From CAZJRB01 sp964547995 (GTDB lineage Bacteria; Planctomycetota; Planctomycetia; Pirellulales; Thermoguttaceae), in assembly GCA_964547995.1 (NCBI GenBank), contig CAZJRB010000078.1, positions 1-35,592 of the forward strand: a stretch of DNA of 35,592 bases, in the 5' to 3' direction. Positions 18,313-24,986 of this stretch are shown piece by piece. Made by a program: the position numbers and the translations under genes. Every line of letters starts with the position of its first letter. Positions within the stretch are counted from its first letter, which is position 1. The notes under the pieces are model-generated. The model did not search any database, was not told where the DNA came from, and was given only the letters and a program-made list of their open reading frames with translations.

Positions 18313-18660
18313 GAGATACTCCGTTCCAAGGGGTTTGGGGTCGTTTTGGGTCGTTTGTCGTCGCCCACAATTATTCTGGATGCAACCGCCGTGGTCAAGT
18401 CTTTAGGATGCCAGCGGGGATTTCGCCGAGGCTTGCCGATCACCAGTTTACAGGATATGATGAGCAGCGAACCCGGCCGTTTGAGCGTGCCATATAAAGC
18501 CGCGACCAGTGGTCGCGGAGAAGCAGAACGCGGCCTCCGGACGCGGAGGAATCAACGCTATCACATCGGCCGCAGGATCGAATGACACGGGAGACGTTCA
18601 TTCAGGGTTTCCGCGACCTGGTCGCGGCTTTGTATTCCAACAGCACGGGGAAACAGAAAC
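18313..18660. other. 348-base divergent intergenic region between two beta-helix genes
   Basis: This region contains one palindromic element (18494-18633) close to the rightward gene. In 18313-18490 I see no gene, terminator or convincing promoter. Confidence 0.5.
18494..18633. repeat. Palindromic element, family A relative (copy 3)
   Basis: The arms at 18496-18519 and 18610-18631 both carry AAAGCCGCGACCA and its complement and are inverted relative to each other. The left arm is itself a hairpin (CCGCGACCA with TGGTCGCGG around a single G). The AAAGCCGCGACC core is shared with the elements at 9120-9411 and 22364-22491, but the spacer of about 90 bases is unrelated. Confidence 0.65.
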
Positions 18661-19902
18661 ATGATGAGCGGCAAGAACGCGACGATGTTGTTGTGCTGCG
18701 GCGTATGGCTGTTGGCTTGGGTTCAAGCCGGGCTCGCCGGTACGTTCTACGTCGATCCCGAAAACGGGAAGATGGACGGCGACGGCAGTGCCGACAAGCC
18801 CTGGTCGACGCTGGAGGCGGTTGTCGCCGACAAGCTCGGGGCGGTGAAGCCGGGTGATACGATCCTGCTTCGGACTGGGTACCACGGCGATGTGAATATC
18901 TCGCAGGCGCGGAACGACGCCGTCATCACGGTCGCCGCCGAAGAGGGCCACAAGCCGGTGCTGTCGCGGCTTGCCGTGAGCCGGGCGTCGAAGTGGACCT
19001 TCCGCGGGCTGACGATCACACCCTCGGCGGCCAAGGAATACCAGAAGTGTACGATCGTCAGTCTCGGGCTTCGCAAAAAGGAGCCCAGCAGCGACCTTGT
19101 CATTGAAGATTGTTTCATCTACTCGGTGCTCGACACATCGAAATGGTCGGCCGAGGACTGGGGCGCCCGGGCGTGCAACGGGATCTCGCTGGGCCGCGAC
19201 GGCAAGAACCTCGTCGCGCGGAATAACTATCTTTTGAACGTGCGGTTCGGAATCAGCATGGCCGCGCCCGGTTCGCTGGTCGAGGGAAACACGATCGAAA
19301 ACTTCTCCGGCGACGGTATCCGCGTCACCGTCGACGACCTGACCGTGCAGTACAACACGATCAAGAACTGCTACAACGTCGACGCCAACCACGACGACGG
19401 GATCCAATGTTTCCTGTTCAACAAGGGCCGGGGCACGGTCCGCCGCGCGACGATCCGCGGCAACATCATCATCAACCGCGAAGACCCGAAACAGCCGCAC
19501 CGGGGGCCCTTGCAGGGGATCGGGTTCTTCGACGGGCCGCTGGTCGATTTCCTCGTCGATAAGAACGTCGTGCTGGTAGCACACTGGCACGGCGTTTCGC
19601 TCTACGACGCCCAGGGCTGCAAGATCCTCGACAACGCCGTCTACACGAAATGGCATGATGAGAAGCCGCGGCCGTGGATCATGCTCGGCTCGAAACAGGA
19701 CCGGGTGGGATCGAACGTCGTCCGGGGCAACCTGGCCCACCGGTTCAACCTCGGCAAGGGCGAGGTCGACGCGGCGGCGAACGAAGAAGTAACCGAGAAG
19801 GCGTTCTACCGGAAGCTGGGCGAATTGGAAGGCGTGATCAATAAGAAGTTCGGCGCGCTGCATCCGGTTTGCCGGCGCCCGCGCATCAAGAAGTCGCCTT
19901 GA
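18661..19902 (+). CDS. Secreted parallel beta-helix protein
   Basis: A 413-residue protein with a signal peptide (about 1-26, ending QAGLAG) followed by TFYVDPENGKMDGDGSADKPWSTL, the usual opening of DUF1565-type right-handed beta-helix proteins. Residues 65-370 contain successive helix turns such as DLVIEDCFIYSVLD, LVARNNYLLNV, LVEGNTIENFSGDGI and TVQYNTIKNCYN. Such folds are found in polysaccharide lyases and hydrolases; I cannot name catalytic residues. Two tandem ATG codons (18661 and 18664) are possible starts. The upstream site is weak (GGGGAAAC). The C-terminus is basic. It diverges from the GH141-like gene. Confidence 0.85.
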   Translation: MMSGKNATMLLCCGVWLLAWVQAGLAGTFYVDPENGKMDGDGSADKPWSTLEAVVADKLGAVKPGDTILLRTGYHGDVNISQARNDAVITVAAEEGHKPVLSRLAVSRASKWTFRGLTITPSAAKEYQKCTIVSLGLRKKEPSSDLVIEDCFIYSVLDTSKWSAEDWGARACNGISLGRDGKNLVARNNYLLNVRFGISMAAPGSLVEGNTIENFSGDGIRVTVDDLTVQYNTIKNCYNVDANHDDGIQCFLFNKGRGTVRRATIRGNIIINREDPKQPHRGPLQGIGFFDGPLVDFLVDKNVVLVAHWHGVSLYDAQGCKILDNAVYTKWHDEKPRPWIMLGSKQDRVGSNVVRGNLAHRFNLGKGEVDAAANEEVTEKAFYRKLGELEGVINKKFGALHPVCRRPRIKKSP

Positions 19903-19913
19903 AAGATTTACTC

Positions 19914-20034
19914 GTTCCCATGCTCCGCATGGGAACGCAATACCGCGACGCCCTGCGTCGCAAGAGAAAGCAGCAAGGACGCAAAAAGTAACTGGCATCG
20001 GGTTCCCATGCAGAGCATGGGAGAGCATGGGAAC
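19914..20034. repeat. Cluster of three hairpins upstream of the phosphoesterase gene
   Basis: Hairpin 1 pairs 19914-19923 with 19927-19936 (10 bp, GTTCCCATGC/GCATGGGAAC, loop TCC). Hairpin 2 pairs 19945-19951 with 19955-19961 (7 bp, loop CCT). Hairpin 3 reuses the sequence of hairpin 1 (20002-20011 with 20025-20034) and has an extra partial copy of its right arm at 20015-20024. It is REP-like and lies in the leader of the next gene. Confidence 0.75.
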
Positions 20035-20061
20035 CAGGAGATTTTGGAAAAAGGAGCGAAC

Positions 20062-21390
20062 ATGCGCCGGCAGCTTCTCATTCTGATCATCGCGACGGTC
20101 GCAATCGGCCGAATGTCCCTCGCCGCCAAAGAGGCGAAGACCTGGAAATTCGTGAGCATCCCCGATTTCCTCAATGTCGACGTGAAATACCCCGAGCCGA
20201 AATGGGACGATGCGCTGGACTATGTACTCGACGCGATCAAGGCCGAGAATCCCGACTTCGTCCTGGTGGCCGGCGACGAGGTGATGGGCCGCTGGTGGAA
20301 GGGCAAGGACCAGATCGAAAAACTCGGCAAGCTCTACTACACCGCCTGGACCGACCGGATGAAGGCACACGGGCTGAAGTATTACGTCGCCGTCGGCGAT
20401 CACGAGATGGGCGACAATCCGTGGCGGCCGACCATCGACGGCCGGCGGCCCCGCTGCGCCGCTCTCGACGACGTGCCGCTCTACAAACGGGCCTTTGCCA
20501 GGTATATGCAAATGCCCCAAAACGGACCGGAAGGAGAGAAGGGGCTGACCTACTCGTTCATGCACAAGGGCACCTTGTTCGTTGTGGTCGATGCCTTCGA
20601 GCAACAGTTTATGGGCGAGGGCCGCGGAACGCCCACGGTAACCGGCGAAAACCTTGCATGGGTTGAGCAAACGCTCCGTACGACGGGCCTCCGAGCCCGT
20701 CGAAAGGACGCGGGACAGCGACGGGCTCGGAGGCCCGTCGTACGTTTTGAGACAACGCTCGAGAAGAACGCCGGCGCCGACCACGTCGTCGTGATGGCCC
20801 ACCCGCCGATCCTCGGGCCGGTCCGCGCGCAAAGCTCGAGCCGGCTGATGCTCAAAGGCGGGGCCGATTCGCCGTTGTGGCAGGTAATGAAGCGGCACGG
20901 CGCCGACCTCTACCTCTGCGGCGAGGTCCATGCGATCACCTGCACCGAACGCGACGGCATCGAGCAGATCGCCCACGGCGGACTCTTCGGCTACAACGAC
21001 ATCGTCAACTACCTGGTCGCCACCGTCGGCCCCGACCGGGTGCAGCTTGAGCTGAAGGCCATCCGGACCGATCGCTCCGGCGGGAAACTACCCCAGAGTG
21101 CCGGCAACCAGCCCCGTGAATTCGTCAAGATCTCCAAACAGAACAAGAAGGCCGGCTTCAGGACCGTGGGGACCATGACGCTGGACAAGTCCGGCGGCAA
21201 GAAGGTCTTTCGCGACAAGAAGGGCATCTTCAACGAAGACAACAACCCCAAGACGGCGGCCAAGGCCTCGGCACAGGGGAACAAAATCCTCGAACCGTAT
21301 TTGACCGCGCCGGAACTGACGGCCAAGGGTAACGTCCAAGACCCGGATCAGCGCCAACGGCGAAAATTTGAAATCCAGAGCAAGGAGTAG
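20062..21390 (+). CDS. Secreted calcineurin-like phosphoesterase carrying an in-frame palindrome
   Basis: A 442-residue protein with a signal peptide (1-21) and a metallophosphoesterase core. Visible motifs are GD (71-72), GDHE (112-115, the usual GNHE), AHPP with His247, and GEVH (287-290, the usual GHxH). The first motif, normally DxH, appears as PDFLN and is degenerate, so activity or metal content may be altered. Residues 206-233 are encoded by an 84-base palindromic insertion between two near-identical EQTL/ETTL segments. The ATG at 20062 has AAGGAG five bases upstream; the longer frame from 20008 translates a repeat and was rejected. The lysine-rich C-terminal tail (about 360-442) is unassigned. 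The next gene starts 6 bases after the stop. Confidence 0.82.
   Translation: MRRQLLILIIATVAIGRMSLAAKEAKTWKFVSIPDFLNVDVKYPEPKWDDALDYVLDAIKAENPDFVLVAGDEVMGRWWKGKDQIEKLGKLYYTAWTDRMKAHGLKYYVAVGDHEMGDNPWRPTIDGRRPRCAALDDVPLYKRAFARYMQMPQNGPEGEKGLTYSFMHKGTLFVVVDAFEQQFMGEGRGTPTVTGENLAWVEQTLRTTGLRARRKDAGQRRARRPVVRFETTLEKNAGADHVVVMAHPPILGPVRAQSSSRLMLKGGADSPLWQVMKRHGADLYLCGEVHAITCTERDGIEQIAHGGLFGYNDIVNYLVATVGPDRVQLELKAIRTDRSGGKLPQSAGNQPREFVKISKQNKKAGFRTVGTMTLDKSGGKKVFRDKKGIFNEDNNPKTAAKASAQGNKILEPYLTAPELTAKGNVQDPDQRQRRKFEIQSKE
20677..20760. mobile_element. In-frame palindromic insertion with 14-base target duplication
   Basis: A perfect 26-base inverted repeat (20677-20702 and 20719-20744) surrounds a 16-base spacer. 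Each arm also folds into an 8-bp hairpin (CGACGGGC/GCCCGTCG) with a 6-base loop. The element is flanked by TTGAGCAAACGCTC (20663-20676) and TTGAGACAACGCTC (20747-20760), which match at 12 of 14 positions and are exactly 84 bases apart, consistent with a target duplication. The 84 bases add 28 codons without a stop and keep the phosphoesterase frame. Confidence 0.82.
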
Positions 21391-21396
21391 TCGCTT

Positions 21397-22353
21397 ATGC
21401 CGGATGCCGGAGTGCCGACGACCGGATTGCTGTTCGGCGAAATCTACCTGAAACACGACACCGGCTACGGCCACCCGGAAAGGCCTGACCGGTTGACGGC
21501 CATCGTCCGGCGGCTGAAAGAAACCGGTCTGCTCGATCAGTTGGCCGCGATCGAGCCGGCGCCGGCCGACGCGCAGCGGCTCACGGCGGTTCATGCCCCG
21601 CAGTACGTCGAACGGGTCAAGGCAATGTGTGAAGGGGGACTTGGCTTCGTCGACTCGCCCGATGCGCCCGCGTGCGAGGAATCGTACCGTGCGGCGCTGA
21701 ACGCCGTCGGGGGCGTGCTGGGCGCCGTCGATGCCGTAATGGAAGGGAAGATCGCGAACGCCTTTTGCGCCGTCCGTCCGCCCGGCCACCACGCGCTGAG
21801 AGACCACGCGATGGGCTTTTGCCTCTTCAACAACATCGCCATCGCCGCGCGGTATCTCCAGCAGCAGCACAAGCTGGCGAAGATACTCATCGCCGACTGG
21901 GACGTTCATCACGGCAACGGAACGCACGATATCTTCTACGACGACCCGACGGTATTTTACTTCAGCACGCACCGGTTTCCCTTCTACCCCATGACGGGCG
22001 GCGTGAGCGAGACGGGAAGCGGCGAAGGGACGGGCTACACAATGAACGTTCCTCTTTCCGCCGGCGCCGGCGACCGGGAACATCTCACGGCGTTTCGCGA
22101 CGCGCTGAAGCCCGCGGCGGAGAAATTCGAGCCCGACTTCGTCCTCGTCTCCGCAGGGTTCGACTCGCACCGGCTCGATCCGCTGGGCGGTATGAACGTA
22201 ACCACCGAGGGGTTCGCCGAGATGACGCGCATCGTCAAGGGAATTGCCGATGAGCACTGCGGCGGCCGCCTGGTTTCACTGCTCGAAGGCGGCTACAGCC
22301 TCGACGGGCTGGCCGAGTCGGCTGAAGCCCACATTCGCGTTCTTATGGAGTAG
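21397..22353 (+). CDS. Histone deacetylase family protein (acetyl-amine hydrolase)
   Basis: A 318-residue zinc amidohydrolase of the arginase/deacetylase fold, cytoplasmic (no signal peptide). The active site is complete: HPERPDR near the start, PPGHHA with His131-His132, GFCLFNN, DWDVHHGNGT with the zinc ligands Asp169 and His171, SAGFD with Asp256 as third ligand, and LEGGYSL with the transition-state Tyr300. Bacterial members deacetylate acetyl-lysine, acetylpolyamines or similar amides; the substrate cannot be told from sequence. Its AAGGAG site (21382-21387) lies inside the end of the phosphoesterase gene and the ATG follows that stop by 6 bases, so the two are coupled. Confidence 0.94.
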   Translation: MPDAGVPTTGLLFGEIYLKHDTGYGHPERPDRLTAIVRRLKETGLLDQLAAIEPAPADAQRLTAVHAPQYVERVKAMCEGGLGFVDSPDAPACEESYRAALNAVGGVLGAVDAVMEGKIANAFCAVRPPGHHALRDHAMGFCLFNNIAIAARYLQQQHKLAKILIADWDVHHGNGTHDIFYDDPTVFYFSTHRFPFYPMTGGVSETGSGEGTGYTMNVPLSAGAGDREHLTAFRDALKPAAEKFEPDFVLVSAGFDSHRLDPLGGMNVTTEGFAEMTRIVKGIADEHCGGRLVSLLEGGYSLDGLAESAEAHIRVLME

Positions 22354-22363
22354 GAAGGATTAC

Positions 22364-22491
22364 GGATGCCGCACGACATAAAGCCGCGACCGTTGGTCGC
22401 GCCGAGCAACGCGGGGAACGGCTTTTGGTAACGCCCGGCGCGACCAACGGTCGCGGCTTTATGGGCCCAATTGCCGAACTTATTTGCGAGC
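22364..22491. repeat. Palindromic element, family A (copy 2, uninterrupted)
   Basis: Perfect 26-base arms at 22378-22403 and 22437-22462 are inverted around a 33-base spacer. Each arm also contains CGCGACC-GTT-GGTCGCG or its complement. The flank CCCAATTGCCGAACTTATTT (22467-22486) recurs at 9386-9405. It lies between the deacetylase stop and the ribosome site of the next gene, where it could act as a transcription attenuator or mRNA-stabilising hairpin. Confidence 0.8.
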
Positions 22492-22519
22492 AATCGCTAA
22501 CGTCCACAAGGAGACTACG

Positions 22520-24766
22520 ATGAACCGAACCGTCGCGATTCTTGGAGCAGCCGCGTTGCTGGTTGCTGTTTCGAGCCGGCACGGCCATGGCCAAGTCAAA
22601 ATCGCCGGCCAACTGAAGAAATGGCACCGTGTGACGCTCACGTTCGACGTGCCGGAAACCGGCGAGCAAGCGGACCCGAACCCGTTTCGCGACTATCGAC
22701 TGAAGGTCACTTTCCGCCGCGGAAACAGGTCCGTCACCGTCCCGGGGTTTTATGCCGCCGACGGCAACGCGGCCGAGACCGGTGCAAGCAAGGGGAACAA
22801 GTGGCGGGTCCACTTCGCCCCGGACGAGACGGGCGAATGGACGTTCGCCGCTTCGTTTCGGACCGGCAAGGACATCGCGATCGACCCCGATCCGAAAGCT
22901 GGCAAACCCGTGCCGCCCGACGGGGCCACTGGCAAATTCACGATCAACAAAAGCGACAAATCGGGCGTCGATTTCCGCGGCAAAGGATTGCTCCGCTACG
23001 TCGGCCGCCGATACCTTCGTTTTGCCGACTCGGGCGAGTGGTTCCTCAAGGGCGGGGCCGACAGCCCCGAAAATTTCCTCGGCTATGCCGACTTCGACGG
23101 AACGTACGACTCAGGCGGCCGCAAGCGCAAGGGCGAAGCCGGAAGTAATAATAAGTTCGTTCACGCCTACGCTCCCCACGCCAAGGACTGGCACCCCGGC
23201 GATCCCACGTGGCAAGACGGCAAGGGCAAGGGAATCATCGGCGCAATCAACTACCTTTCCTCCAAGGGGATGAACAGCGTCTATTTTCTGACGATGAACG
23301 TCGCCGGCGACGGCAAAGACGTCTGGCCGTGGACCAAAATGGACGAGCGATTCCGGTTCGATTGCAGCAAGCTCGACCAGTGGGAGATCGTCTTCGGGCA
23401 GATGACCCGCAAGGGCGTCATGTTGCACGTGCTGACGCAAGAGACCGAAAATGACCAGTTGCTCGACGGCGGCGACCTGGGGCCCGAGCGGAAGCTCTAC
23501 TACCGGGAGCTGATTGCCCGGTTCGCCCATCACCCGGCCGTCACGTGGAACCTCGGCGAGGAAAACACGAACACCGACAAGCAGCGGAAGGAGTTCTGCG
23601 ACTACATCCGCGGGCTCGACCCGTACGACCACCCGATCGTCTGCCACACCTTCCCCGGCAAGTACGACCAGGTCTACAACCCCTTGCTCGGCTATAGAAA
23701 CTTCGAGGGCCCGTCGCTCCAGACGAACGATACGCACCGTCAGACGATCAGGTGGATCGACCGCTCGGCCGAAGCGGGGCACCCGTGGGTCGTTTGTCTC
23801 GATGAGATCGGCCCCGCCCATACCGGCGTGAAGCCCGACAAGGACGACCCCGGCCACGACGAGGTCCGCCGGAAGCACCTTTGGGGCAACCTGATGGCCG
23901 GCGGGGCGGGCTGCGAATGGTACTTCGGCTACAAGTTTGCCCACAACGATCTCAACTGCGAGGACTGGCGGTCCCGCGACCGGATGTGGGACATGACCCG
24001 ATTTGCCCTGGAGCTTTTTCAGAAGCACTTGCCGTTTACGGAGATGCAACACGCCGACGCCTTGACATCCGCCGGTGATGATTATTGCCTCGCGAAGCTG
24101 GGCGAGGTCTACGCGATCTATCTCCCCCGCGGCGGCACGACCGCGATCCGGCTGCCCGGCTCGAAGTACCGTGTCCATTGGTACAATCCGCGCCGCGGCG
24201 GCGATTTGCTCGCCGGCGCTTCCGGGACGCTCGCCGCGATGGGCGACGTTTCGATCGGCCCCCCGCCGAGTGAACCGGAAAAGGACTGGGCCGTGCTCGT
24301 GCGCCTAACCGACGTGTCGGCAAAGGATGTTTCCGCGATGAAGATGCTCCTTTGCAAGCCGACGAACGACGGTTCTTGGAGGCCGGCCGTCAAGCAGTCC
24401 TCCGGCCCGACCGCCGTGACCAGCTTCACGTTGATCAATGCCGAAACGGATCGCCCGATCCGCGGGTTCGAGAAGCTGACCGGCCAGGTGACGCTCGATC
24501 TGGCGAAGTTGCCGACGCGGAAACTGAGCCTCGTGGCCAACGTCACGGGCAGCCCGGGCAGCGTCCGGTTCTCGCTCGACGGCGAAACGAATTTCCGCAC
24601 GGAGAGTTCTGCTCCTTATGCCTTGTCCGGAGACGCGGGCGGCGACTACAACGCATGGACACCAGCGCCGGGCGCTCACACCATCACCGCAACGCCGTTC
24701 GCCGGCGCCGGCGCAAGTGGAAGGCGGGGCAAGCCGTTGACCCTTCGCGTGAAGGTAAGCCGATAG
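22520..24766 (+). CDS. Secreted DUF5060 glycoside-hydrolase-like protein
   Basis: A 748-residue protein with a signal peptide (about 1-24). Residues 33-115 form a DUF5060-type beta domain (WHRVTLTFDVPETGE, FYAADGNA, KWRVHFAPDETGEWTF). Residues 155-505 look like a TIM barrel: LKGGADSPENFLGYADFDGTY, VTWNLGEENT with Glu347/Glu348 as candidate acid/base, and VVCLDEIG with Glu429 as candidate nucleophile. A putative collagen-binding-type beta domain follows (about 525-600), then an Ig-like C-terminus with SVRFSLDGE. It probably cleaves a polysaccharide outside the cell. AAGGAG at 22508-22513 fixes the ATG at 22520 rather than the in-frame start at 22484. Confidence 0.85.
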   Translation: MNRTVAILGAAALLVAVSSRHGHGQVKIAGQLKKWHRVTLTFDVPETGEQADPNPFRDYRLKVTFRRGNRSVTVPGFYAADGNAAETGASKGNKWRVHFAPDETGEWTFAASFRTGKDIAIDPDPKAGKPVPPDGATGKFTINKSDKSGVDFRGKGLLRYVGRRYLRFADSGEWFLKGGADSPENFLGYADFDGTYDSGGRKRKGEAGSNNKFVHAYAPHAKDWHPGDPTWQDGKGKGIIGAINYLSSKGMNSVYFLTMNVAGDGKDVWPWTKMDERFRFDCSKLDQWEIVFGQMTRKGVMLHVLTQETENDQLLDGGDLGPERKLYYRELIARFAHHPAVTWNLGEENTNTDKQRKEFCDYIRGLDPYDHPIVCHTFPGKYDQVYNPLLGYRNFEGPSLQTNDTHRQTIRWIDRSAEAGHPWVVCLDEIGPAHTGVKPDKDDPGHDEVRRKHLWGNLMAGGAGCEWYFGYKFAHNDLNCEDWRSRDRMWDMTRFALELFQKHLPFTEMQHADALTSAGDDYCLAKLGEVYAIYLPRGGTTAIRLPGSKYRVHWYNPRRGGDLLAGASGTLAAMGDVSIGPPPSEPEKDWAVLVRLTDVSAKDVSAMKMLLCKPTNDGSWRPAVKQSSGPTAVTSFTLINAETDRPIRGFEKLTGQVTLDLAKLPTRKLSLVANVTGSPGSVRFSLDGETNFRTESSAPYALSGDAGGDYNAWTPAPGAHTITATPFAGAGASGRRGKPLTLRVKVSR

Positions 24767-24986
24767 CATTGGAGTCACGCGTCGGCGGCTGAAATGTTAC
24801 GAACGTTCGTATCTTTTCCCGGATCGGATCGAGCGAGCCGGGCGTGCTGCTGCCGAAGTCCCGAGATGGTCTTCAGGGGCCACGCGGCGATTCATCATCA
24901 CTCGTGCCGCCGGCGGGGGGAATGTACACTTCTCTTCCGCCTGCAAGCCTACCGTGATTCTCGAAAAAGCACCATTACCCCGGCAT

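Noticed and set aside
16486..18585. 699-codon rightward frame opposite the GH141-like gene
   Set aside because: No recognisable motif; repetitive Val/Asp/Ala composition typical of an antisense frame. The leftward frame has a signal peptide and beta-helix turns.
18598..20976. 792-codon leftward frame crossing two rightward genes and a repeat
   Set aside because: It spans two unrelated genes and the hairpin cluster between them, which a real gene would not do; no domain is visible.
18494..22491. CRISPR array suggested by repeated AAAGCCGCGACC sequences
   Set aside because: Copies are kilobases apart, inverted in pairs, with no regular spacing and no cas genes.
24798..24811. Palindrome TACGAACGTTCGTA between convergent genes, considered as a LexA-type site or terminator
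   Set aside because: It lacks the spacer of a Gram-positive LexA box, lies downstream of genes on both sides and would form too tight a hairpin for a terminator.
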